Shown here: piece by piece, positions 56,685 to 64,000 of the stretch
Position numbering within the stretch: position 1 is the first letter of the stretch
Layout: every line of letters begins with the position of its first letter
DNA from: DASRVA01 sp050732875
GTDB taxonomy: Bacteria > Gemmatimonadota > Gemmatimonadetes > JACCXV01 > JAHWKZ01
DNA length: 64,000 bases
Assembly: GCA_050732875.1 (NCBI GenBank)
Contig: JBOHRQ010000006.1
Span: 1 to 64,000 of the forward strand
Reading direction: 5' to 3'
Translations under genes and position numbers: made by a program
Notes under the pieces: model-generated
Seen by the model: the letters and a program-made list of their open reading frames with translations, nothing else
Databases searched by the model: none
What the model was told of the DNA's origin: nothing

Positions 56685-57395
56685 TCAGGGAATGCGCAAC
56701 GCCGCCTCGGCGACCCAGGCCGCCGGCATGACGGAAGCTGTGTGATGGATGATGATGGGGGGTCGCCGGGGCGGCCATCCGCCCAACCCGCTCGTCCGCA
56801 GGTCGCCGCCGACGTCGTTCACCCGGATGACGCGGACCTCGCGTCGCGGTACCACGGGGAGCCGATCGATCGAAAGTCCCGCTTCGCTGGCCACCGTCCG
56901 GGTGCGGCGCGGCGGCGCGCTCGCCGCAGGCTGCCTTTCGACCGAAGCCGGTCGAGGCAGAGCGGCCGGGATCACGCTGGCCCATGACGTGGGCGGCACG
57001 GCCTCCGAGGTGGGCACCACCGTTCGGACCGGCCGAGCGCGGAAGTCCAGGCCGGCGGGGGGCACGAAGACGAGCATTGCCAGGACCGCGATCACGAGGG
57101 CCGCCCCGATACGGCCCTGGAAGCGCCGTCGCGGCTCGATGTCTGCGCGCGCCGGACGATCATCCCCGCCCAGCCGCTCCATGACGCGCTCATACACCCC
57201 CCACGCCGGGACCGGGGCGTTTGCCTCCCGGTAGACCGCGATGCCCTCGCGATAGGCCTTTAGATGGCGGAGGCAGGCTTCACAGCAATCGAGGTGGGCA
57301 AGGAGCAAGGCCCGGCGCGCCGGATCGAGCGACCCGTCGACGAAGCTGGAGAACTCGTCGAGAAATTCTCGGCAGGGCCCCCGGGAGATCGGCAT
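56685..57395 (-). CDS. Anti-sigma factor with zinc finger (zf-HC2)
   Basis: The 236-residue protein has an N-terminal anti-sigma zinc-binding domain (CREFLDEFSSFVDGSLDPAR, HLDCCEACLRHL, with the HxxxCxxC pattern), a central membrane helix (IGAALVIAVLAMLVFVPPA, about 95-113) and a Pro/Arg-rich periplasmic tail. It should hold the ECF sigma factor encoded 160 nt upstream on the same strand at the membrane. GC-rich hairpin sequence separates the two genes. Confidence 0.85.
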   Translation of the reverse strand: MPISRGPCREFLDEFSSFVDGSLDPARRALLLAHLDCCEACLRHLKAYREGIAVYREANAPVPAWGVYERVMERLGGDDRPARADIEPRRRFQGRIGAALVIAVLAMLVFVPPAGLDFRARPVRTVVPTSEAVPPTSWASVIPAALPRPASVERQPAASAPPRRTRTVASEAGLSIDRLPVVPRREVRVIRVNDVGGDLRTSGLGGWPPRRPPIIIHHTASVMPAAWVAEAALRIP

Positions 57396-57555
57396 TGTGC
57401 AAACCCGCTCAAATAGTCCAGAAGTGACGCGAACCCGATGTCACCTCTGCATACAGCAGGCCCGACGTAAGGTTCCAGACGTTCGAACGGGGGAGATCCT
57501 CTTAGGGAACTCGGGGGGCCCGGGGGCCGGCCTTGCCCCCCGGGAAGTCAGGGCC

Positions 57556-58170
57556 TTATTCGAGCCACGGCTCAATGATCTGCGCGAAGCGGTTCCGGGC
57601 CCGGTTGAGCCGCGATTTCACGGTGCCGAGCTGGGTGTCGGTGATCTCGGCGATCTCCTCGTACGACTTCCCCTCGATCTCGCGGAGGATGAAGACCTCG
57701 CGGTGATGCTCCGGCAGCTGCTCGGCCGCGCGCTCCACGAGATCCTGGAGCTGACGCTGCCGGAACAGGTCGTCCGGGCGCATCGAGGAGTCTTCGAACT
57801 GGAGCGGCCGGTGATCGTCATCCCACTTCGACGTCAGGGTCTGGAAGAGGACGAGCGGGTTACGAGACCGGTTCCGGAGCTCGTTCTTGGCCAGGTTCGA
57901 GGCGATGGTATAGATCCACGTCGAGAACTTCTTCGACGTGTCGAATCGATGGATGTGCCTGTACACCCGGATGAACGTCTCCTGGGCCAGGTCGTAGGCC
58001 CGCTCGCGGTCCCCGATCGAGCGTTGGATGAAGTTCACGATGCGTCCCTCGTACCGCCCGACAAGCTCCCGGAAACACGCCCCCTCGCCGCCGAGATAAC
58101 CCTCGACCAGCTCGGAGTCGGTCAGCTGTCTTGCTTCGACCTCGGTGGTTCGGACACGCGTCTGGTTCAT
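57556..58170 (-). CDS. ECF RNA polymerase sigma factor (RpoE-like)
   Basis: The 204-residue sigma factor has region 2 (FRELVGRYEGRIVNFIQRSI, DLAQETFIRVYRHIHRFD, FSTWIYTIASNLAKNELRNR) and region 4 (LPEHHREVFILREIEGKSYE, EIAEITDTQLGTVKSRLNRA). It directs transcription of a stress or envelope regulon and is paired with the zinc-finger anti-sigma downstream. ATG 58170 was taken (two ATGs are close). A sigma70-type promoter with a ~100-nt leader lies upstream, so the sigma gene is transcribed by the housekeeping polymerase at least partly. Confidence 0.9.
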   Translation of the reverse strand: MNQTRVRTTEVEARQLTDSELVEGYLGGEGACFRELVGRYEGRIVNFIQRSIGDRERAYDLAQETFIRVYRHIHRFDTSKKFSTWIYTIASNLAKNELRNRSRNPLVLFQTLTSKWDDDHRPLQFEDSSMRPDDLFRQRQLQDLVERAAEQLPEHHREVFILREIEGKSYEEIAEITDTQLGTVKSRLNRARNRFAQIIEPWLE

Positions 58171-58276
58171 CGACATCCCCTGGCCTGAGTCCCAGCTATG
58201 GATTACGCGATCTTGGCGCCCTCCCTTATTGGCAGGGGGTGTGCCACTTCATCTTGGGGCCCAAAAACCATTAATA

Positions 58277-58304
58277 AATATAGGTAAATGTGTCCGTTCG
58301 TCAA
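58277..58304 (-). promoter_or_regulatory. Promoter of the ECF sigma gene
   Basis: TTGACG (58304-58299), 16 nt, TATATT (58282-58277) on the minus strand, in an AT-rich island of otherwise GC-rich DNA. The leader is about 100 nt. Confidence 0.65.
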
Positions 58305-58421
58305 CCGCTTCGCCGAACTGTCCGGAGGCCACGTGTCCCCTGGATAGGACGGGGAACGGCGCCCTTGGTTTGAGGGATAAACCGGGATCGGGGGAGCGGG
58401 GTTCGATGGCCCGGCGGCGGA

Positions 58422-60254
58422 TCACTCCGCCAACGCGACTTCCTCTTCGTACATCGTGTCGATCAGCTCCGCGTACTTCTCCTCGATGACGCGGCGCTTG
58501 ACCTTGAGGGTGGGGGTGAGCTCGCCGGCACCGATCGTGAACTCCTCGGGGACGAGACGGAACTTCTTCAAGGTCTCGTAGGACGCGAGCCCGCGGTTCA
58601 GATCGGCCAGCTCCGCCTCGTAGAGCTCCTGCACCGGCTCGGCCTGGAAGAGGGCCTCCCGGTCCGCGGAATCGAGACCCTGCTCGCGGGCGAAGGCCTC
58701 GAGGTTGTCGAAGTTCGGCACCAGCAGGACCGACGCGTACTTGCGCTTGTTCCCGACCACGACCGCCTGGCTCACGTACTTGGACGTCTTGAGCTCGTTC
58801 TCGAGCGGCTGCGGAGCGATGAACTTGCCGCCCGACGTCTTGATGAGGTCCCGCTTGCGGTCGGTGATCTTGAGAAATCCATCCTCGAGGTGCCCGATGT
58901 CGCCGGTCCGGAACCAGCCGTCCCTCGTCATCACCTCGGCGGTCTTCTCGGGCAGGTTGTAGTAGCCCTGCATGATGTTGGGCCCGCGGACCAGGATCTC
59001 GCCGTCGTCTCCCGGCCGCTCGGGATCGGCCTCGATCCTGACCTCGACATTGGCGATCGGCGGCCCGACCGTTCCGAAGCGCATCTTCTCGAACGTGTTG
59101 ACGGCGATGACCGGGCTCGTCTCGGTCAGCCCGTAGCCCTCCAGGATCGGCAGCCCCGCCGCATAGAAGAACTTGGCGATCACGGGCGCCAGCGGGGCAC
59201 CGCCCGAGCAGAAGAACCGGATCCGCCCACCCATCCGCTCGCGGAGCTTGGCGTAGACGAGCCGATCGGCCAACCTATGCTTCCCGCGGAGAGCCGGGCC
59301 GGCTCCCCCGCCGTCGACCTCCTTTTCCGCGAACTCTATCCCGACCCTCCGCGCCCAGAAGACGAGTCGCTTCTTGAGCCCGCCGGCGTCGGACGCCTTT
59401 TGCAGGACCCCCGCGTACATCTTCTCATAGAGCCGCGGCACGCTGGTCATCACGGTGGGGCGGATCTCGGCCATGTTGTCGAGCACGCGATCCACCGACT
59501 CCGCGTACGCGATCGTGACGCCCGCATGGATCATGATGTAGTAGCCCGCCGTGCGCTCGAAGCTGTGCGAGAGGGGCAGGAACGAGAGGTGGACGTCCTC
59601 GGCCCGGATGGGGAGCGACTTGAGCGCGTCGATCACGTTGGAGACGAAGTTCCGGTGGCTCAGCATGACGCCCTTGGGTCGACCGGTCGTCCCCGACGTG
59701 TAGAGGATGGACGCCGTGTCCTCGGGATCGATCGCCGCGATCCGCTCGTCCAGCGCGCCGGCACTCCTCTCGCGCGCCCGGCGTCCGCGCTCGACCAGGC
59801 TGCGGGCGCTGTGGACGTCCGGACCCTCGCTCTCGAGGGGATCCAGGGTGACGATGCACTCGAGGTCGGGGCAGCGGTCCCGCACCTCGAGCACCTTGGC
59901 GAGCTGGGCCTGGTCGGAGACGACGCAGGCGACCGCGCCCGAGTCCTCGAGAATGAACTGGATCTCGTCGGAGGTGAGCGAGGTGTAGATCGGCACCGAC
60001 CAGGCGCCGACCGAGAGGATCGCGAGATCGGCGAAGGCCCAGCCGGGACGGTTCTCGCTGAGGAGCGCGACCCGCGTCCCGGGGCCCACGCCCAGGTCGA
60101 TCAGCCCGTGCGCCGCGAGGTCCACCTCCTCACGCAGCTCGGGGGCGGGAATCGAGACGTACTCCCCCCCGGCCTTGTACATCATGATCGGCCGGCAATG
60201 ATAGCGGGTGACGGCCTCACGGAAGAGCTCGGGGATGGTGCGCGGATCGGGCAT
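58422..60254 (-). CDS. fadD: Long-chain fatty-acid-CoA ligase (AMP-binding)
   Basis: The 610-residue enzyme is of the FadD15/ACSL type. Motifs are the AMP-binding P-loop ILYTSGTTGRPKGVMLSHRN, SFLPLSHSFERTAGYY, FFCSGGAPLAPVIAKFF, the LEGYGLTETSPVIAVN motif and GWFRTGDIGHLEDGFLKITD with the C-terminal Lys region (LTPTLKVKRRVIEEKY). It activates fatty acids to acyl-CoA using ATP. It is divergent from polX, with 50 nt between starts. No other fatty-acid gene is near. Confidence 0.9.
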   Translation of the reverse strand: MPDPRTIPELFREAVTRYHCRPIMMYKAGGEYVSIPAPELREEVDLAAHGLIDLGVGPGTRVALLSENRPGWAFADLAILSVGAWSVPIYTSLTSDEIQFILEDSGAVACVVSDQAQLAKVLEVRDRCPDLECIVTLDPLESEGPDVHSARSLVERGRRARERSAGALDERIAAIDPEDTASILYTSGTTGRPKGVMLSHRNFVSNVIDALKSLPIRAEDVHLSFLPLSHSFERTAGYYIMIHAGVTIAYAESVDRVLDNMAEIRPTVMTSVPRLYEKMYAGVLQKASDAGGLKKRLVFWARRVGIEFAEKEVDGGGAGPALRGKHRLADRLVYAKLRERMGGRIRFFCSGGAPLAPVIAKFFYAAGLPILEGYGLTETSPVIAVNTFEKMRFGTVGPPIANVEVRIEADPERPGDDGEILVRGPNIMQGYYNLPEKTAEVMTRDGWFRTGDIGHLEDGFLKITDRKRDLIKTSGGKFIAPQPLENELKTSKYVSQAVVVGNKRKYASVLLVPNFDNLEAFAREQGLDSADREALFQAEPVQELYEAELADLNRGLASYETLKKFRLVPEEFTIGAGELTPTLKVKRRVIEEKYAELIDTMYEEEVALAE

Positions 60255-60304
60255 GGGGTGATTTCAAGATACATCATAAGCGGTCGGGGAGATAAGTTCC
60301 GCCC

Positions 60305-62026
60305 ATGCACGCGGCCGAAGTGGCGGACGTTCTCGAGGAGATCGGACGGCTCCTCGAGTTCAAGGGTGAGAACCCGTTCAAGGTGCGGGCCTACCTGAAC
60401 GCGGCCCGCGCCCTGGCCGATCTCGAGGAGCCGCTCGAGACCGTGGTCGCCGAGGGGCGGGTGCGGGAGATCGCGGGGGTCGGCGCGGCGATCGCCGACA
60501 AGATCGCCGCGTACGCCGAAACGGGGTCGATCCCGCTCATGGAGCGCCTCCGGCAGGAGATCCCGGTCGGCGTGCTGGATCTGCTCAAGGTTCCGGGACT
60601 CGGGCCCAAGCGGGCGCGGGCCGCGTTCGAGGCGCTCGGGGTCGCCTCGCTGGACGATCTCGAGCAGGCGGCCGCGTCGGGCCGTCTGGCCGAGGTCCCG
60701 GGCTTCGGCGAGAAGACCGCCCGGACCATCCTCGCGAGCCTGGCCCGGGTCCGCGAGTACACGGGGCGCTGGCTCTCCGCCGAGGCCCGGCCGCTGGCGG
60801 AGCGGCTGGTAGAGTCCCTGCGCGAGGATCCCGCGGTCGAGCGGACCGAGATCGCGGGCGGCCTGAGGCGCGCCTGGGAGACCGTCCACGACATCGATCT
60901 GGTCGCCGCGGCCGACGACCCCGCGGCCGTCGTCGAGCGCTTCGTCACGCTGCCACCGGTGGCCGCCGTCGTGGGGCGGGGCGACACCAAAGCCTCGATC
61001 CGCCTGGCGGGCGGAATCCCCGCCGACCTGCGCGTCGTCGAGCCCGCCGCGTTCCCGTTCGCGCTCCAGTACTTCACCGGCAGCCAGGCGCACAACACGA
61101 AGCTCCGTGGGCTCGCGAAGCGCCGCGGCTTGAAGCTCAACGAGTACGGCCTCTTTCACGAGGATGGAACGAGCGTCGATTCCAAGGACGAGGCGGCCGT
61201 CTACCGGGCGCTCGGGCTCGCCTGGATCCCGCCCGAGCTGCGCGAGGACCGGGGCGAGATCGAGGCCGCGGCGACGGACGCGTTGCCGGCCTTGGTCGAG
61301 CGGTCGGATCTGCGCGGCGTCGTCCACGTTCACACCGACTGGAGCGACGGGCGGGCGACGATCGCCACGATGGCGGTCGCCGCGCAGGGCCGGGGCTACG
61401 AGTACCTGGTGATCTGCGATCACAGCCGCTCGGCGGCTTACGCGGGCGGGTTGGACGCCGAGCGCCTGCTGGCCCAGCGCGAGGAAATCGAGCGGGTGAA
61501 CGCGGATCTGCTCGGCTTCATGGTGCTGGCCGGCTGCGAGGTCGACATCCTGGCCGACGGGAGCCTGGACTTCCCCGACGAAGTGCTGGAACGCCTCGAT
61601 GTCGTGGTGGGCTCGGTCCACAGCCGGCTGGGACTGCCGCGCGAGGAACAGACCGCGCGTTACCTCAAGGCGATCGAGAATCCGTGGCTCGACATACTGG
61701 GCCATCCGACCGGTCGGATCCTGAACCGCCGAAGCGGAGCCGACCTCGACATGGAGCGCGTCCTGGACGCCGCCGCCGAGCACGGCGTCACGCTGGAGGT
61801 CAACGTCGACCCCCATCGCCTGGATCTCGACTGGCGCTGGCACCGGGCCGCCGTCGAGCGCGGGATCCGGCTCTCGATCGATCCCGACGCCCACGGGCCG
61901 GAGACGATCGAATATCTGGATGACGGGATCGGAATCGCCCGCAAGGGCGGGCTGAGGCGGGAGGACGTCCTGAACGCGCTCCCGGTGGAGGCGTTCCGGG
62001 CGGCGCTCCGGCGGAACCGGAGGTAG
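60305..62026 (+). CDS. polX: Family X DNA polymerase with PHP domain (PolX)
   Basis: The 573-residue protein has two helix-hairpin-helix DNA-binding motifs (VPGLGPKRARAAFEALGV, VPGFGEKTARTILASL), the family X polymerase core with AGGLRRAWETVHDIDLVAAA (metal Asp-x-Asp kept, but Gly-Gly in place of the usual Gly-Ser before RR), and a C-terminal PHP phosphoesterase (VHVHTDWSDGRATIATMAVA, DHSRSAAYAGGL, VDILADGSLDF, DILGHPTGR, VNVDPHRLDLDW, IDPDAHGPE). Bacterial PolX acts in gap-filling repair and 3'-5' proofreading. The gene is intact. Confidence 0.9.
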   Translation: MHAAEVADVLEEIGRLLEFKGENPFKVRAYLNAARALADLEEPLETVVAEGRVREIAGVGAAIADKIAAYAETGSIPLMERLRQEIPVGVLDLLKVPGLGPKRARAAFEALGVASLDDLEQAAASGRLAEVPGFGEKTARTILASLARVREYTGRWLSAEARPLAERLVESLREDPAVERTEIAGGLRRAWETVHDIDLVAAADDPAAVVERFVTLPPVAAVVGRGDTKASIRLAGGIPADLRVVEPAAFPFALQYFTGSQAHNTKLRGLAKRRGLKLNEYGLFHEDGTSVDSKDEAAVYRALGLAWIPPELREDRGEIEAAATDALPALVERSDLRGVVHVHTDWSDGRATIATMAVAAQGRGYEYLVICDHSRSAAYAGGLDAERLLAQREEIERVNADLLGFMVLAGCEVDILADGSLDFPDEVLERLDVVVGSVHSRLGLPREEQTARYLKAIENPWLDILGHPTGRILNRRSGADLDMERVLDAAAEHGVTLEVNVDPHRLDLDWRWHRAAVERGIRLSIDPDAHGPETIEYLDDGIGIARKGGLRREDVLNALPVEAFRAALRRNRR

Positions 62027-62067
62027 CGGATCGGGTGGTCGCCGCCTCCGTGCCGGACGAGGGCACG

Positions 62068-63015
62068 TCATCCGACCTGGAGATCGAGCTCCCAGGTCTC
62101 CGCGATCAGGCTCTTCCCGAAATCTTCGTTCGGCTCCACGTGCACGCGTTGGAACCCCGCCTTTTCGTAAAGTCGCCGCGCGTCCACGAGCACGCTGTTG
62201 GTCCAGAGGGTCATCTTCCGGTAGCCGACCCGCCGCGCGAAACCCACGCACTCGCCCACCAGCCGCGTTCCGATGCCGAGGCCGCGAGCCTTCGGCTCGA
62301 CCAGGAGGCACCGGAGCTTCGCCACCTCGTCCGACTGCCGGACCAGGAACACCGAGCCCACGATCTCGCCGTCCAGCTCGGCGATCCAGCAGCGCTCCCG
62401 GGCGGCATCGAAGTCCCGGACGAACGCCGCCATGATCTCGGCCACCAGCGCCTCGAAGCGCTCGTCCCATCCGTACTCGCGGGCGTACAGGATGCCGTGG
62501 CGATGAACCACCCAGCCCAGATCCCCCGGCCGAGGGGGGCGGAGGACGAGCTCGGGCGCCGGCCCGGCAGGCGCCGCCCCGGTGCACGCCGCGCCGAGGA
62601 GGCCTTCGATCGTGGTCATGGCCTCGACGAGCATATCCTGCCGGTCGCTGGTCAGGGCATCCAGCATCGCGGCGACCTCGTCTCCGGAGGCGGCGTCGAG
62701 CCGCGCGAAGGCCCTTCTGCCCTCGGCGGTGAGGGAGAGGAGGGACTGTCGCCGGTCCGTCTCGGACGGCCGCCTCTCGATCAGGCCGCGCTCCCGGAAT
62801 CCGCGCAGGATTCGGCTGAGGTAGCCGGCGTCGAGCGCGAGCTCGCCGCCGAGCTCGGTGGCGGTGGTCTCGCCACCCTGAGCGAGCTCGTAGATCACCC
62901 GCGCCTCGGTGAGCGAGAAGGGGCTCTCGAGCAGCCCTTCCTGGAGGACGCCGATCTGCCGGGTGTAGAACCGGTTGAAGCGACGCACCGCGCCAACGTG
63001 CCGAAGCCGATCCAT
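62068..63015 (-). CDS. MarR-type regulator fused to GNAT acetyltransferase
   Basis: The 315-residue protein has a MarR winged helix (LTEARVIYELAQGGETTATE, LALDAGYLSRILRGFRERGL, RRPSETDRRQSLLSLTAEGR) followed by a GNAT domain (ELVLRPPRPGDLGWVVHRHG, GEIVGSVFLVRQSDEVAKLR, the acetyl-CoA loop LLVEPKARGLGIGTRLVGEC, LWTNSVLVDARRLYEKAGFQ). The fusion suggests acetylation is linked to regulation. ATG 63015 is set by the promoter, whose -10 overlaps any earlier start. It is divergent from padR and shares its control region. Confidence 0.87.
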   Translation of the reverse strand: MDRLRHVGAVRRFNRFYTRQIGVLQEGLLESPFSLTEARVIYELAQGGETTATELGGELALDAGYLSRILRGFRERGLIERRPSETDRRQSLLSLTAEGRRAFARLDAASGDEVAAMLDALTSDRQDMLVEAMTTIEGLLGAACTGAAPAGPAPELVLRPPRPGDLGWVVHRHGILYAREYGWDERFEALVAEIMAAFVRDFDAARERCWIAELDGEIVGSVFLVRQSDEVAKLRCLLVEPKARGLGIGTRLVGECVGFARRVGYRKMTLWTNSVLVDARRLYEKAGFQRVHVEPNEDFGKSLIAETWELDLQVG

Positions 63016-63065
63016 TGCCGTCGAGAACTCTCCCAGGCTCGGGGGGCAGAGGCCGAGCCTGTCCG

Positions 63066-63103
63066 ATTGTACCATGATTTAGTTGAATTCGTCAAGGAAC
63101 TAA
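63066..63103 (-). promoter_or_regulatory. Promoter of MarR-GNAT gene with inverted repeat
   Basis: TTGACG (63095-63090), 18 nt, TACAAT (63071-63066) on the minus strand. TTAGTT (63079-63084) and AACTAA (63098-63103) form an inverted repeat with a 13-nt spacer that brackets the -35, a plausible MarR autoregulatory site. Confidence 0.65.
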
Positions 63104-63136
63104 TCGGTGCTACGCTCCAAGAAGATCGCATGGGGA

Positions 63137-63164
63137 TTGACGGCTATATAACTATGTATATAAT
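63137..63164 (+). promoter_or_regulatory. PadR promoter giving a leaderless mRNA, with AT-rich palindrome
   Basis: TTGACG (63137-63142), 16 nt, TATAAT (63159-63164) end 6 nt before the ATG at 63171, so transcription starts on the start codon. TATATA...TATATA arms lie in the spacer and -10 (63145-63162). A PadR dimer could bind there. Confidence 0.7.
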
Positions 63165-63170
63165 ATCCTC

Positions 63171-63791
63171 ATGAGCTTGGCCCACATCCTCCTCGGCCTC
63201 CTCCGCGACCCTGCCAGCGGCTACGACCTGAAGGCCGAGTTCGAGCGTGGCGCTCGCCATTTCTGGTCCGCGGAGCTGAGCCAGATCTATCCGACCCTCA
63301 AACGCATGGAGACCCGGGGATGGCTGACGAGCGACACCGAGCCGTCGGACCGCGGGCCGGACCGGCGGGTCTACACGCGGACCCGGGCGGGCAGGGACGA
63401 GCTTCTCCGATGGTTGCGTGGCGGCCCGGTGGTCGGCACCGAGCGCTTCGCCTACCTGGCTCAGCTCGCGTTCATGGACGAGCTGGAAGATCTCCAGGAG
63501 TCGCTGGACTTCATGCGCGCCCTGAGGGCCCGCCTGGCCGCGTGGAGGGCGGAGCTCGTCGCGATCGAGACCGGGGCGTTCGCGATCGTGCCCGGGTTCC
63601 CCGACGAGCTCCCCGCCGACGTCTTCCACGACCACGCCGCGCTCCGTATGGGGCTCCACACCCTCGCCGCCAAGCTCGAGTGGTGCGACGAGACGATCGC
63701 CCGGCTCGAGAGGCGGCTCGAAGCCGACAGGACATCGGCGAATGGCGAGTCGGCCGATGCGATCGATCGGCGCCACTCCCCCACATCATAG
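63171..63791 (+). CDS. PadR-family transcriptional regulator
   Basis: The 206-residue protein has the PadR winged helix (LAHILLGLLRDPASGYDLKA, FWSAELSQIYPTLKRMETRG, SDRGPDRRVYTRTRAGRDEL) and a C-terminal helical Vir_act_alpha_C-like domain (LQESLDFMRALRARLAAWRA, KLEWCDETIARLERRLE). PadR proteins sense aromatic acids or drugs and repress transport genes. It is followed 11 nt later by a membrane-protein gene that it may regulate. The promoter implies a leaderless mRNA. Confidence 0.9.
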   Translation: MSLAHILLGLLRDPASGYDLKAEFERGARHFWSAELSQIYPTLKRMETRGWLTSDTEPSDRGPDRRVYTRTRAGRDELLRWLRGGPVVGTERFAYLAQLAFMDELEDLQESLDFMRALRARLAAWRAELVAIETGAFAIVPGFPDELPADVFHDHAALRMGLHTLAAKLEWCDETIARLERRLEADRTSANGESADAIDRRHSPTS

Positions 63792-63802
63792 GAGAGCCGA
63801 CG

Positions 63803-64000
63803 ATGTTCACGATCTATCGCTCCCTGCTTCTGTTCCACGTGGCGGCCGGGTGCCTGGGGCTGGTGGCCTTCTGGGTCCCCGTGTTCGCCCCGAAGGGAGG
63901 CACGGTCCATGTCCGCGCCGGGAAGGTTTTTCTCTCCTGCGCGTACGTGGTGGCCGGCACCGCGCTGACGATCGCGCTCCTCACGCTGGCGAGCCCGTTC
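63803..64000 (+). CDS. DUF2306-like membrane protein (partial, 3' end beyond window)
   Basis: The frame runs from ATG 63803 to the right edge (66 codons) with GGAGAG upstream. The start (YRSLLLFHVAAGCLGLVAFW, then VPVFAPKGGTVHVRAGKVFL and CAYVVAGTALTIALLTLASP) shows two membrane helices and the HVRAGKVF motif of DUF2306-type membrane proteins. It probably forms an operon with padR. The rest is outside the window. Confidence 0.75.
   Translation, partial: MFTIYRSLLLFHVAAGCLGLVAFWVPVFAPKGGTVHVRAGKVFLSCAYVVAGTALTIALLTLASPF

Noticed and set aside
57495..57545. GC-rich hairpin between ECF sigma and anti-sigma genes as a terminator.
   Set aside because: No U-tract follows on either strand; it may only be a structured spacer.

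Overview
The window is 64 kb of gene-dense, GC-rich chromosomal DNA (estimated by eye in the upper 60s % GC). The organism is Gram-negative: it has a TonB-dependent receptor, beta-barrel proteins, an OmpA-domain protein and many signal peptides and lipoproteins. Several gene types together suggest Gemmatimonadota or a close relative: class III cyclases fused to TPR tails, YeeE/YedE split pairs, PD40-repeat proteins, and many secreted serine hydrolases and DUF proteins. This is an inference, because there is no rRNA or other decisive marker. No phage integrase, transposase, IS, CRISPR array, tRNA or rRNA was seen. Clear sigma70-type promoters (TTGACx, 16-18 nt, TATAAT-like) can be read in front of several genes. 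At least three place the transcription start at or almost on the start codon, so leaderless mRNAs appear to be in use.

Region 1 (1-8,800, all minus) is one operon: LacI-type regulator, TonB-dependent receptor, a sulfatase-modifying-factor-like/sialidase/MORN fusion, a Cys-type sulfatase and a LamG-like secreted protein. The junctions are coupled or short. A TTGACT/TATAAC promoter and a perfect 16-bp palindrome lie before lacI. It reads as a regulated system for capture and desulfation of a sulfated glycan or glycoconjugate.

Region 2 (8,860-19,720) holds a DUF5996 protein, a small beta-barrel, a DUF2238-like membrane protein, a truncated DUF1801 gene, a DUF3574 lipoprotein coupled to an ATM1-type ABC exporter, a decayed nucleotidyltransferase cassette, a PHB-depolymerase-like esterase, a two-gene YeeE/YedE sulfur-compound transporter, a cyclase-TPR signalling protein and a free-standing ComEC-like metallo-beta-lactamase-fold protein. 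Region 3 (19,780-20,820) carries two tandem cold-shock genes. Each has its own promoter, terminator and a near-identical ~170-nt leader containing an intrinsic-terminator hairpin. This is the most striking regulatory element in the window.

Region 4 (20,900-36,200) mixes amino-acid/PLP enzymes (class V aminotransferase, ornithine cyclodeaminase-like, threonine dehydratase-like), a higBA module with a frameshifted toxin, a second toxin-antitoxin pair whose toxin seems to start at CTG, a cyclase-TPR protein, mutS and exported proteins of unknown role. Region 5 (36,300-47,900) has serine hydrolases, a Met-rich membrane protein, a cyclase gene interrupted by an in-frame TGA at a zinc-finger Cys codon, an RHH/DUF6036 pair under a 22-bp palindrome, a DUF937-OmpA fusion, a DUF4143 ATPase with two spaced inverted repeats at its promoter, an XRE/membrane-protein pair with a LytTR protein, and a CopG/RelE pair.

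Region 6 (47,900-64,000) contains secreted hydrolases, an AraC regulator, an epimerase remnant, DoxX, a PD40-repeat protein, a methyltransferase, a TPR-SPOR envelope protein, holA, an anti-sigma/ECF sigma pair, a long-chain acyl-CoA synthetase, PolX, and divergently transcribed MarR-GNAT and PadR regulators. The PadR gene leads into a membrane protein cut by the window edge.
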